A DNA stretch of 64,000 bases from Rhizophagus irregularis (lineage: Eukaryota; Glomeromycota; Glomeromycetes; Glomerales; Glomeraceae). The notes below the pieces were generated by a model. That model saw only the letters and a program-made list of their open reading frames with translations, was not told the DNA's origin and ran no database searches. The stretch covers positions 3,038,001 to 3,102,000 of the forward strand of contig NC_089440.1 of assembly GCF_026210795.1 (NCBI RefSeq). The letters run 5' to 3'. Shown piece by piece: positions 22,678-34,853 of the stretch. A program made the position numbers and the translations under genes. Numbering within the stretch: position 1 is the first letter of the stretch; the number at the start of each line of letters is the position of its first letter.

Positions 22678-25108
22678 CTTTTGCTGGAAACTATAAGGAG
22701 GTCGTATATGTTTATTTACAATTTGCAGTCAATTTAAGGCGGCATTAATGGGCTGGGATCTTATATGATACTGACTTAAATTGTATTGATTGTCTTTTAA
22801 TAAAAAAAAAAAAATTTGCATACCAATTAGTTAATCATTCTGTAATTAATGGATGTAAGGTTATTTTTTCTTTAGTTTCAATTATTAATTATGTATTAAA
22901 ATTCAAAATTACGGATTCTTGAGTTCTAGGGCTATATAATCATCACCAATTATAATATCTGGAACGGTTCAATATTTAAAATTGTGAGTCCTGTCAAAAT
23001 TTCATATTTAATTTATATGTATTAAAATACACGATTTAAAAAAAAATGTAGAACTTTATCAATCATGAATAAAAATTTAGCGTAATTACTTTTTCTAACC
23101 ATATGTTTCCAGTTTTTATTAGGTTAGATATGTTATAATATAACCGAAAGCACGATTAAGTGTGGTTATATAAAATGTGATTAAGTGACATCATCACATC
23201 ATATGATTTTAAGAAGTTGTAATTTGATGAGGTAATTTTTTTTTTTAAAAAAAAAAAAAAAAAATTTCAATTATAACATCATAGATTATAATATATTTAT
23301 ATTTATTTTCTTATAGTGTAATGCTGGTTAAGAGGTAACTATGCATTTATTATTTGTTATCATATGACAAAAAAAAAAAGAAATAAAAATAAAAATAATC
23401 AGTCATACTGTAAGTCATTTTAAGAACACCAATGCATTAATAATTTGCATATAATTTTTACAAAATACACAAAATCTAATAAAATTACTGAAATCAAAAA
23501 GAAAGAAAAGAAAGTTAAAATTGTATTTATTATTTAATGTTACAAATTTTATATAGTAAACCATATCATATGTTTTTTCTTTTTGAAATTTAATAATAAA
23601 TCTTATTATTGAAGATATATATATATACAGTATTATAAGATCATGATAAACTCGGGCCTATAATATTATAATATTTGAAGATCAAACGTGATATATTGGT
23701 TAAACAAAATGTAGAAATATTAAACCATATTATTATTTATTATTTACAATCAAAGGTCATGAGATAACACAAACATTCAAGCAAAATAATAACAATAAAT
23801 GACAATGAGTTTTTGATACATTTTCATTCTGAAATAGTACAATTATTTACATGAATTTATTTCATTTAAAGTAATCTCATTATTGTAAATATTAAGTAAG
23901 TCCAAATAAACCAATAAATTGTAAAAATTAAAAAATTAAAAAATTAAAATAAAATCTGATATTAAATTTTTTTTTAAGCCCTCTATAATATATATATTCG
24001 GTCAAAAAAAAAAATTGACTTTTTTAAACAAATTTCATATTCAATTCCATATATAGAAAAATCTTTTAATTCTGTTTACCTAAATAATTATTTTATATTA
24101 TAAATTACTTTTTATGGAACAAATATTTAAAAAATTCTATTATTATTAATTATTTACTATCAGTAGCCTTTTTTCTTAATTAAAAAAATCATAAACGGTT
24201 TTTTTTTGAAAATTTTTACTTTCTATAATTTAAACCATATCGCGGTGAAAATTTGATTCTTAATCCTTCTTCATGGTATTGGAATAACCGGACCGATATT
24301 TTTTTTTTCGGACTCTGGACCAGCAATTACACAAATAACGGCCCGTTTTTTAGGCCGGTTCATTCCGGTCCTAGCCCTTGTGTACCGGGAACGGATCGAT
24401 CCAATCCTATTATTAGATAAATATATTTTGCATAACAGCATAACTGCATAAGCCACTTTCATTGTTTATGTTTATTACCCGCATATTTTATTCTTAATTT
24501 CTATATTTAAATTATCATCGTTTCACAGATTTTACGTGAAAACCCGACATAATTTTAACGCGTTGCTGATTCAATCATAGTAACTTATTTTGGAACATCC
24601 GCTAAAAAATTTGTACAAGTAATCCATTGAAGCACAGAACCTTATTTTCCGAATAAATTTGTTATTTGTTATAACGAGATTACAAATGAAAACGTTGTAA
24701 ATGTTTTAAAAATATTGCATGCAGAAGCAAATATTGAAAGGATTTTTCACAATATAGACAAAATATCATAGGAATCTTATTACTTGTGACCTTGTGATTC
24801 GTGCAAAAAAAATAAGAAAAGAGTTTTATTGTAATAATAGTAAAATGTTTATTTCACCACTAAGTTTTCACCCATATGATTTCAACTGCAAAAGCATTAA
24901 TATCACGTCTATATACATATACTCATGAAATAGTAAAGTCACGAAGTATACCATATTACCATGATGTACTTGCAGTACATGTACAGATTGTACAGTATAT
25001 TGTGTAGTCTAAAAATAAAAGTCTCACTCCTCCAAATTTCATGATTACTTATCTTATAATCACAGGAGATTCACAATACGCTGATCGTGTTTTTAAGACT
25101 TATCACTG
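22678..25108. other. Intergenic region
   Basis: AT-rich with no intact gene. Bases about 24280-24400 form a GC-richer island with several CCGG motifs (ACCGGACCG, GGCCGG, TTCCGGTCC, TACCGGG) that looks like a degenerate repeat rather than a gene. Confidence 0.5.
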
Positions 25109-25250
25109 TTTTCAGAATTGTGCTACCCATATTAAAAAATAAATTTGCCAGATTACAGGACGATTACCGGACAAAACCGGACAAGTTATCCTGTAATCGT
25201 CCTGTAATTATAATTAACCCAACGTACACACGTACACAGAATTCTGAAAA
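25109..25250. repeat. Foldback element with nested inverted repeats
   Basis: The inner arms ATTACAGGACGATTAC (25152-25167) and its exact inverse (25193-25208) are perfect over 16 bp. The outer arms TTTTCAGAATTGTG (25109-25122) and CACAGAATTCTGAAAA (25235-25250) share nearly the same centre (~25180). The whole 142 bp is therefore a degenerate palindrome, probably a small foldback or MITE. Confidence 0.65.
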
Positions 25251-25838
25251 TTACAATAATTGGAATTTGGAACATTGCTTAATATTGTTATTCTCTAATA
25301 TTATCCCATAATATTATCAGTAAATCTAGGTAAAAAAATTCAAATAGGCAATTAATAATCATAACCTTATTTCTTTCCGCGTAAATTAGGGTAATGATAT
25401 AATTTAGGAGAACATACCATGTTAAGCAACTTTTCTTGTATTAATATAAAAAGATTAATTAATTATTAAAGTACGCTTCCTTAAAAAAAGGGGGCATACG
25501 CTTCCTGCGAAAAGGAGAAGTTTGGATATATTTTGAAAATTTTTTGCAGAGGAATATTTAGATTTTTTAATATGTATTAATAAAAATATTCGTCAATCCG
25601 TTTTTCAGCCAATTAAAATTCTCTCTTAAATATAACATGAGGTTTATTAAATGATTAATGTTTATGTGGCGCAGCAAATGAAGTTTGGTTTTCTTTTTAA
25701 CGCGCCACGTTATAAATTTAACAAAGCCACGTTTTCGTAATTCATATATATTTAAAGGCTTTACTAAAAAACAGAAAATAATACTTCTCAATGAATTAAT
25801 CGTATAATTAATTGAATTATCTGGTGGGAAAAAAAAAT
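25251..25838. other. Intergenic / 5' flank of membrane-protein gene
   Basis: No gene was recognised. A minus-strand open frame here is low-complexity and overlaps the next gene. Confidence 0.45.
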
Positions 25839-26989
25839 ATGACAAGCAGTTCAGACATAAGAGAATCACAATCAACAACAATACCAGAGAGTGAAGATGG
25901 TGAAACAACATTAGTATCACCTACCCCTGATTCTTCAACAGATTCTTTACATTCACAAGGAATTTCACCATATCCTGCATCACAACCACCATCACCATCA
26001 CCATATGATGATGATGATTCTTCAAAAAATAATGGTTTTCCAACTATTTGTGTAATTATTTGTATTTCATTAATAATTCTCTTGATTATAATAATAATTG
26101 TAATAAATAACATAGGAGTAATTCATGATAAAGATATTTCTAGAATTCCTTTAAATTATGAATTAAGTCTTAAAAGACTTATTCCATTTAATAGTAGATT
26201 TGATTATGTTATTAAAGGAAAAATTTTTAATAGTAATGAGATTTCTAAACGAGATAATGTTAATAATAATTCTTCATCTACAAATGTAACATCAACTTCA
26301 AATACAACCAATACAAATAATTTTGTATTGGCAGAATTAATTTCTCGTTCATTAATCGTAATCCCAGCTGGATGGTATGAAGTACAAGAATTTCGTTATG
26401 ATAAAGATGGTAAATTTACTCATAAAGTATTAACAACATTATGTCATATTGAATTTGGATTATCTTCTTTATGGTCAGCTCCTGATGTTGACATTCAATT
26501 TACTACTTATCCTCCTTTAAACCTAACGAAAAAACTTACTTTACAAGAAAGTATGAAATATTGTAAATGGAAAATTTCTTGGACAATAATCATGAATGGT
26601 TATATTCATAAATTATGTCCTAAAAATCTTAATATAACAGAAAATAATAATACGGGTTCATTTGATAGTCAAGATTATGAAAAAGTTGCTTATTTTAAAG
26701 GATTTGAATTTTTTGGTTTCACTTTTTTATCTTTGGATTCAAAAATTAATTATGGATATACTACTATTCCAAATATTTTAAATATGATGTCTAGGTAAAG
26801 TATATGATTTTAAATATTATTGGAATTGAAAAATGAATACTGATTTTTCGTCTTACTTTTTTTTGTAGAAGTGTTTATATAACGAAAGATGCACCATTCC
26901 CTCCTATTATACCTGCAATATATACTGCTTATTATAATTTTATAACTAATTCTCGATCTAGTATAAGTTATAAACACAAGAATTCGTAG
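25839..26989 (+). CDS. Single-pass membrane protein, uncharacterised
   Basis: Two exons, 25839-26794 and 26869-26989 (GTAAAG...TTGTAG intron), about 358 residues. The ATG at 25839 is the first methionine. Residues 1-66 are Ser/Thr/Pro-rich with an acidic 'DDDD' patch and no signal peptide. Residues 68-89 form one strongly hydrophobic helix. About 265 residues follow, rich in Asn/Ser/Thr with several N-x-S/T sequons ('NNSSSTNVTSTSNTTN'). The layout suggests a type II membrane protein with a short cytosolic tail and an extracytosolic C-terminal domain. The second exon restores a natural ending. I do not recognise the extracytosolic domain. Function unknown. Confidence 0.8.
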
Positions 26990-29900
26990 AATATTGATTA
27001 ATCTAGAATATGTGTTAACTGTTGAAACTTAAAAATAAATAATGTGTAAATTACATGTACAGTAGATCAAGATAAAAGTTCGTGTTATTAAATTTTAAAA
27101 TTAAAAACGTGTGTCAAAGAAAAGTAATTACGGTAATTTGACCTTTTTTTTGTTTAAATACATTTCCATATACATTTATTCCTTTGTTTTTTACCTTCGG
27201 AAACACAAGATTTGAAACGAACGTTTCGGTGTCATCAGATCATCAGGTTGAAAATATCATAATTCATAGAAGTTCCGAAGAAAGTAAAAGCAATGCTGCT
27301 TCTGATCTGTAATAAGGTGGCTTTGGTAATTGCTAGTATGATTATTCATATATTGAATCATAAACTCCATTACCATAACGAATCAATTATAAGATATTGA
27401 AAATTTCTAAAACGAATTCACTTTTCTAAAAAGAACAATGTAAACTTTTTTTTTTTCTAAATTCAAAGAGTTTTACAAATTTATGATTCCATTTCAGTTT
27501 TAAAGATTCTAACATGTTATACATATCTTTAAAAATCAAAAATTTTATTACAACGCGTACAAAAATTTTTAGTTTAAAAATTATGGCACTATTTCATGTA
27601 AATATACTATATCTTGTATGATTTATCTAAAATATTATTTAGAATTATATTAAAATAAATAGTAGAAATAAAAGAATCAAAAGAATAAAAAATATAAAGA
27701 ATTATAAGAAAAAAAAGAAAAAAAATAAAGAATTTAAAGAAATAAAATAAAAAATATAAAGAAATTATATTTTAAATTGTAAAATGTGAAATTTAAGATC
27801 GATTCCTCTGTAAATCTCTATAAAGTTTTAGAATTTTCTCCAGGTCGGTTTGTTATTACAGAAGAGTGATCCTTACAATATAACATAAAAGAATTAAGGA
27901 GTGTACGATTTGATGATGGTACTAAGAAGATATTTCCTAAATAATATCCCTCTTTGAATACCTCAAGCTATTGCACAAGCTGTACTGTACAAGCTATTCG
28001 AACTCAACCAGTCTCTCATTTCGCCTTAGGTTCAATTAATTGGACACTCATCATTGGTACCTTGGTAACTGGGGTCGGAGCAGCATTAGGATATAACGAA
28101 CTGATAGACGCATCATTTAAGATCTGATGAAGCCTCAATTTAATAAATTTAATATCCACTCAAAGGACTTGCTGTGTCTGCTTGTTCTGATAAATAAAAG
28201 GGCTTGTCTACTAATTTGGAGAATGAATACCCAATTCTTAACCCTAATCTTGATAGGTCCTCTTTACTTACTGCAATTAAACTTTATTGCACGGTCTGGT
28301 TTGCTACAACACGCTAGGTAATTATAAGTCGGAATATCTATAAAAAAAAAGAACGAAAAAAATTATCAATAATGATTCAATTTATAGATCAATAATATCA
28401 GAATTTTAAGTCCGAAACTTGTTGATTATACATTGTCAAAAAAGTCCAATTAATTTTACAGTAGGATAAACTCTCCTGACTCTGGAGTCAGGACGTGTTG
28501 TTTACGCAATTACGTAACTCCACTAACCTAGAACTAAAATTCCATGGCAGTACGCATTGAAATTTTCAATTACCATGGTTCTCAGTTATTAGTAATGCGA
28601 AAGATTTCACACAGATCACGTGATGTGAAGGAACGTTAAGTTCCTTAGTGTTTGACGCGTAATGTGATGAAAATTTTTCTTTTTTTATCTTGTGTGTGGT
28701 TAAAGAAAGTAGTATAGAGGTATAGTTGAACGGTAAAGTATAATGATAGTATAAAAGAATAATAAAAAGTAAAAACACGAGGTAAACGATTTGAGTTTTT
28801 GAGTTTCATAGAAAAGTTTAATCTGACTAAATGATAATATATGAAAAAGATGGAATCAAATTATTATTTCAGTATAAATTCTTATGGTTTTAAAAATGTA
28901 ATTTTTTAAAAGTTACAACTATATAATCTCGCTTGTGGAATACAATTTTCTTCATCAATTTCCAAAATTCCATTATTCCCTTTTATGCACTTTCATATTG
29001 CATAACATTCTTCAAAAACAAAAAACTATTGCTCATTCACGATTGTAAATCCCCCATAGTGAAAAAAACCGACGGGATTATATTAATCTTCGGTACGAAA
29101 AATTTAAGCATATCAAAGTACTCTCTCCATCAAAGTTCAGGTACTAAACAAAGATTTCTCATCCTTGTTATGTTTGAGAAATAATTTTTTTTTTTTTAGT
29201 TAAGTTGAATATAATTAATGTTGAATTCTATTTAACTCTCTTTTCAAAGTATTTTTCATCTTTTTTTCACGGTACTTGTTCGCTATCAGTCTCTCGCCGA
29301 TATTTAGCCTTAGAAGAAATTTACCTCTCATTTTAAGCTGCAACATATTTGACTTTGAAAGCGTATCGAAAACATTGATTTTGACACTGTAGTAGCTTTA
29401 AATTAGATTTGGATTTAGATGATGAAGATAATAAATCATTAAACGAACTTAACAAGATTTTAAGCACTGTGAATATCATTAAAATCCTCCATCAAATCCT
29501 TTTTTTCGGCTTATTGAATATTTTCAATCTGATTTCCTGTAAAGGATGAGAGCGGATTTTCATGTGAACATGTCACTAGGAGCAATACATTTCAACAGAA
29601 TCTGGCCTTGTCGGAGATGGTATAAAATCAAAAATAAAAATTGTTTATGAAAAATTACTATAATAAAATGACTAAAAAAATATAATGAAATCTAGAAAGT
29701 AACAACATAAAACTTCACTATATTACTACTTGCTCATTGATGATTTTGCCCTGCAATATCAAAAGTAATCCCAGATTAAATATTATCGTTATTGACTAAA
29801 ATGTCTTTCCCATTCCTATCTCCATTTCCATCACAATAACTATTAACGCCATCATCGTCATCATCATCTTTATAACAATGTAACACATTGCTCAAATGCT

Positions 29901-31073
29901 ACCTTATCCCTCTATAACACTATCATCGCTACTTGATCCGCTTGAGTCAGTAAAACGTCCAGCAACTAAACAAGAAACGATTGGTATGAAAGTTTCTTGA
30001 AAGTCTGATTTTATGAGGTTGAGATTCCAATACGTTATCAGTAAGTTATACTTGAGAGTGCGAAGCACAAGTTCTCATAAGAGAATGTTGTACTGAGACA
30101 AACTCCGAGACAGCTATACATTTCGTATCATGACAACATTAAGCTTATCTATTTTAAGCAATAATGTCATGAATTATTGTTCGTATTCCTTCCACTGGGA
30201 ATATCTAAAGAAAAGAATAACCATTTAAAAGGTTAGAAATGCTAAATTTCTCATGTTTCTTATTATTAAAGAATAGATGCTGAATTATTATTTTTAATTC
30301 CAGATTATTGTTTTATAATATGTTCTGACTCGTTCGTTTCTGTTGATTGATAATCACATATTTTTCGATATTTTCGATATAATTAATTGAAAAAAGCTAA
30401 AATAAACATCATCCTGTGTGATTTATTAATATTTAAACAAATAAACAAGTTAATATAATTACTAAAATTAGTTTTTTTTATTGTAGTAATTGAAATTTTG
30501 CATACCTGACAAGTGTAAAATTTTTGAGCAAGATTTTAACGTTAAATGTTCCTTTGTGGATTATTCAGACATATAAACAACAAAAGTGAATATTAGAATA
30601 ATTTCTTTTCATTTGCTTTGTTTTTCTTAATTTTAATTTTTTAAACAAAATATTATAGGTTTTTGTTTTTCTTTCGCTAAGAGAAACTTAAATTTAAAAT
30701 TAATGATAAAAATATATATAAAATAAAAAATAAACCAGATAAATGTTGAGTAAAAAAAAATAACACAAAATTAAATCCAATTTGGACTATCTAGAATAAA
30801 ATAAAATATAAAAATAATAATTCTAATAATTTATAGTTTATGATAAAAAATCTATAGAAAGACATTCTCCACAATTTTCTTTTCCATTCATGGCTTCCTT
30901 AATTCTTTTCATAATGACATGATTTACCGTAAATCACATGGGTTGATACTTGATACTGTTACTGTTCCTAGTGGGTAAAATAAAATTTCTGCGTGAGATT
31001 CGTTACACGAATCAAAGATCGTATAAATAATGATCGGTTAATTTTCTAACTTGATTTACTTTCTCCTCAAAAA
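26990..31073. other. Long intergenic region with coding relics
   Basis: No intact gene. Two coding-like relics are present on the plus strand. At about 27179-27313 there is a 44-codon open stretch containing 'RFETNVSVSSDHQ' and 'SSEESKSNAASDL' before a stop. At about 27960-28130 there is a stretch with 'GSINWTLIIGTLVTGVGAA', resembling a membrane helix. A perfect GACTCTGGAGTC palindrome lies near 28479. Neither relic has a start or exon partners. Confidence 0.45.
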
Positions 31074-32799
31074 ATGTCTATGCAAGAAATGCAAGAGCAA
31101 ATTAAATATTTAAAGAGCCTTAAAGCTATTCGTGAACGCTCAAGAAAGGTTTATGAAAAGGCGGAGAAAAATGAACTTGAACATTTCGATGTTGACTTTT
31201 CGAAGTTACAGAATGCCGTTACCACTGTTATTTCATTAATGGAACGTGATTATAAAGATATTGGTGAAATACCCCCTCACGGTCGTTGGCGCCATTTTGA
31301 TGTTGGTGAACGTTTACGTGTACAAATTTTAATTGATCAATGGAAGCAGAATAATATTATTGATCCACAAGAAATTACGCGTCGAATTTTGGATTTATTT
31401 GTAGTCTCTGTTTTATTAGATGCAGGTGCTGGTAATTCTTGGTCTTATAAAGAACCAGATACTGGATCTAGTTTTAATAGATCTGAAGGATTAGCGATTG
31501 CATCTTACGATATGTTCAAAGCTGGACTCTTTTCAAGTCAAATTTCTCAACCACATCAGGTTGATGGTATGTGGTGGAAATTTTATTTTATTTAAAATTC
31601 GCTTGGGGCAATTTCTTTGACTAACTTGTTTCATATTGAAATGTAAGCCGACAGATTAATCAATATTAGTGTTGATGATGTTCGCAAGGCTTTCCAAGTG
31701 AATGATACTAATCCTTTAGAAGGTCTTGAAGGACGTTCTAATCTGCTCAGTCGACTTGGTCAAGCGCTGAAAAGTCATCCCGAGTTTTTTGGAGGAAGAG
31801 ATGGATCGGTATGAAGTAGATTTAAATGTTTAACCTTTGTTGCAAAAATTGACATAAACATTTATTAATTACATAGCCAACAAGACCTGGTAATCTTCTA
31901 GGTATTTATATTCTTTAAATTTATAAATTGAAACAAATAGTTGATCGCTAATGCTATTTTATTGTCTGATCAAATTCAGATTATCTTTTATCACATCCGA
32001 CAACTACAACCATCCAATCAAAAATTACAGTGAAAATAGACACTCTTTGGTCAGTTGTAGTTGATGGGCTTGCAGAGGTTTGGCCTCCAACTAGAACTTC
32101 GATAAATGGTGTGTCTCTTGGAGATGTATGGCCTTGTGATGTGCTTAAACCATCAAGAGCAACAACCGATTCGACCGAGCATCTGGTTCCATTTCATAAA
32201 CTTTCACAATGGCTCACTTATTCACTAATTGAACCAATGATAAAAATATCTGCCATCACTTTTGATGGAGTTGAGCATTTAACAGGATTGCCAGAATATC
32301 GGAATGGTAATAAAGTAATTTCATGACATTTTTTTAAAGCAAAAAATTTAATTAAATAATTTATCATTTTAGGTGGGCTTTTAACTGATATTGGTGTGTT
32401 AACACTTAAGTCGGATGATTCAGAACGTGGTCTTAAATATTATAATGATAATATTTTGAAACCAGGCCAGAAAGATATTGAAATTGTTCCAATGTTTGAA
32501 GTTGATGACCCTGTGGTTATTGAATGGCGTGCAATGACTGTTGTGCTACTCGATGTAATTGCGGAAAAGATTCGAGAGAACCTTGGTCTGAATAAAGAAC
32601 AATTAAGTTTAGCACAAGTTCTTGAGGCAGGGACTTGGAAGGTACCACTACTTTTATAAATTTTACTTCCCAATAATATAAGCAGATGATTGATCAATTA
32701 CTTTTATTTATTTAGGCCGGAAGAGAGATCGCAAAATCTTTACGTCCGATTACTCGTGGTCCACCAATCGCAATCAAATCCGACGGTACGGTTTTTTAA
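31074..32799 (+). CDS. URC4: URC4/Urg3-like protein (DUF1688), uracil catabolism
   Basis: Six exons, 31074-31566, 31648-31808, 31877-31901 (25 bases), 31980-32306, 32373-32641 and 32716-32799. Phases are consistent and the protein is about 452 residues, close to full length for DUF1688. Diagnostic blocks include 'GRWRHFDVG', 'RRILDLFVVSVLLDAGAG', 'RSEGLAIASYDMF', 'NPLEGLEGRSNLL', 'RPGNLLDYLL', 'VWPPTRTS..GVSLGDVW' and the C-terminal 'GPPI.IKSDGTVF'. Members (URC4 of Lachancea, urg3 of fission yeast) are needed for the fungal URC route of uracil breakdown; the exact reaction of URC4 is not established. No other URC gene is in this window. The gene appears intact. Confidence 0.92.
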
Positions 32800-33389
32800 A
32801 GAATATTGTTTTACTTTGTTGTCTTGTTATTAATCATAAATTGTAAGTGTATAGATGTATAGTATAGAGATGTATTTTCTGTAAATTATATTTACATAGG
32901 TTTTTTGTTTATTTTATGTTTATTGAAATTTGCATTTTATAATAAAATTAATTTAAATGATTTGATGTTATTTGATGTTGCAAACGTGGATAAATATTAA
33001 GCAATGATCACAGTATAGCATGATAGATATTGATTTTGAAATCTCATTGGGAAGAAGAATAGCAATCTGTGTGGGAAATTACATTACATAAGAAACATTT
33101 ATTACAAGATGATGAAAGAATTGCTTCGCTATATTCATCGACGTAAAAAATTAAATCCGCAGCTTTATTCTTTCTCTCGTTTATCCTTTGAACGCACTAC
33201 GCTGCCTGAGCTTCTTTTCTATAAATTATAGGAAAATTCATGGAAGAAATTTTATGAACAATTGTTATACATTAAATTTTATGATATTCAAACATTTATA
33301 TATTCAGCATTTAGAGAATTGAGTATTACAGACATTGTATTGTTGTATTTACTACTTACATATACATATACATATATGTTGTAAGCTGC
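32800..33389. other. Intergenic region between convergent genes
   Basis: 3' flanks of URC4 (+) and the LAGLIDADG gene (-). No gene was seen. Confidence 0.5.
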
Positions 33390-34394
33390 TTATACTGAAG
33401 ATTCATATTTATGTACCATAGATCCTTTTAGTTTTGTTAATTTTGCTAATCCCTTTTGATTATGATGTTCACCTCTTTGAATAACACGATAAGCCTTTCT
33501 CCATTTAAAGTAATCCACAAATCTGGTAGAATTTAAATGAAACTGATCAAAGTAAGCTACTGTCTTGAGATTGGTTTGAAAAGAAGAAGCCTCATAATGG
33601 TAAATTCCTGTTTCGTCGTCTAAATAGATTGAACCTCCAAATTCTGACTGTACTTTTTGAAAGATAGTAGGATCTTTTTGTTGTGGAAGATTTGTTCTAA
33701 TTAAAAAGCACAACTTCACTTCAAGATCACTCGTATCATCAGAAATTATAATACTGAAATAACCAGCTAAATCACAGAATCCTGCTAAAAAGTGGTTTTG
33801 TTGGATGTTAAAATCGGCAGGAGGCAAAATAGAAACTTCATACTTTTGATCGTATTCATTGTTTAGTAGTTGATCAATAAAATTTGAGGTAAGAAATTTT
33901 CCATTTGTTAGAGTAAGCATGGCTTTTAATCCTTGTGGATGTTCCAAAAGATATGTAACAGAATCATCGCTTATGACCTTACCATAGCCTACACGTTTTT
34001 TAATAAAATAGGCTAAAGAGTGATCTTTTTCATCAAAAGTTAACTTCAATTTATCGTTACTAATGCGTCCATTAGCTTCAATTAATCCTGCCAAATAGTA
34101 ACCAAATGCTTCATCTGAAATGGGTTTAGCATGTTTTCTTAAGTGATCAGATATTGGTTTAATCTTGGCATTAGAATTTTCGTTCAACTCGGAAACTAAA
34201 GTACTAGGAATAAAATGAGGTTTTGAAGGATGAACAAAATTCCGTTTCTGATTAAAAAAGGATAAATTATCGCTAAATTTTTTGCCATGTTCGAAGATAA
34301 ATCTGTAAGTATTTGAAGTTCTACAGCTGCTACCACAAAAAGGTAAGCGCTTGTAAGATTTAATTAAATTTCCGAGATTGAACATAAATGCCAT
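33390..34394 (-). CDS. Nuclear LAGLIDADG-fold protein, catalytic residues missing; candidate maturase
   Basis: An intronless frame of 334 residues starting at the ATG at 34394; upstream in-frame sequence has no ATG. Two LAGLIDADG motifs are present, 'LAGLIEANG' (101-109) and 'LAGFCDLAG' (203-211), about 100 residues apart as in two-repeat enzymes. The C-terminal 'RAYRVIQ-type' block ('KAYRVIQRGEHHNQKGL') resembles the 'GEHLT.EGL.KI..LK..MN' end of mitochondrial intron-encoded members. In homing endonucleases the eighth motif residue is the acidic metal ligand; here it is Asn and Ala. DNA cleavage is therefore unlikely and an RNA-splicing (maturase-like) role more so. Residues 1-58 are basic, Ser/Tyr/Phe-rich and poor in acids, like a mitochondrial presequence. 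The gene sits between nuclear spliced genes and reads in the standard code. It could alternatively be a decaying transferred copy, but the frame is fully open. Confidence 0.8.
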   Translation of the reverse strand: MAFMFNLGNLIKSYKRLPFCGSSCRTSNTYRFIFEHGKKFSDNLSFFNQKRNFVHPSKPHFIPSTLVSELNENSNAKIKPISDHLRKHAKPISDEAFGYYLAGLIEANGRISNDKLKLTFDEKDHSLAYFIKKRVGYGKVISDDSVTYLLEHPQGLKAMLTLTNGKFLTSNFIDQLLNNEYDQKYEVSILPPADFNIQQNHFLAGFCDLAGYFSIIISDDTSDLEVKLCFLIRTNLPQQKDPTIFQKVQSEFGGSIYLDDETGIYHYEASSFQTNLKTVAYFDQFHLNSTRFVDYFKWRKAYRVIQRGEHHNQKGLAKLTKLKGSMVHKYESSV

Positions 34395-34853
34395 AAAAAA
34401 ATGAGGGTTTGAGATAAAAAAAAATTTTATCAATGTTGTACAGATTATGAAAGCGTTGCGCCACCGAGTTTGTGTAACAACATGAATAATTCTTGCGTTA
34501 CCTTGATACCCTGTATCTTTGGGTTTAAATCTCTCACACCTAGAGCATCTATGAGATATATTGTGTTATTTTTTGAACGTCTTTTTGTTGGTTGTCTTGC
34601 TGGTGCTGATCAACATATTATTAATTTGCCAATAGTGTAAATAATAACATCAATTCCATTTGTTATATTAAAGCTAATGTAAAAAAATTAAAAAATTGAG
34701 ATCCATTTATCTAATCCTGACCCAAATCTTCATTTGGATGGCACCATTATTTACAAGGTTGGAGATCTTAGTATTTGGTTGTTTATTAAGTCAATATATT
34801 TGACTTAAAACCATTAAAGCCCGGTAATTCTCCTAGTTAAAACGACACCTAAT
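34395..34853. other. Intergenic region
   Basis: No gene was seen. Contains the 5' flank of the LAGLIDADG gene. Confidence 0.5.

Noticed and set aside
24271-24462. 63-residue minus-strand protein
   Set aside because: It coincides with a degenerate CCGG-rich repeat island and has no protein-like features.
25567-26113. Minus-strand open frames overlapping the membrane-protein gene
   Set aside because: They are antisense to its Ser/Pro- and Asp-rich coding sequence and low in complexity; the plus-strand spliced model is coherent.
27960-28130. KUP/HAK-type potassium transporter gene
   Set aside because: Only one helix-like stretch ('INWTLIIGTLVTG') is reminiscent; other family motifs, start and exons are missing, so I list it only as a relic.
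34395-34433. Start of the LAGLIDADG gene at 34433
   Set aside because: That codon is TTG; the first ATG is at 34394, which also gives a more presequence-like N-terminus.
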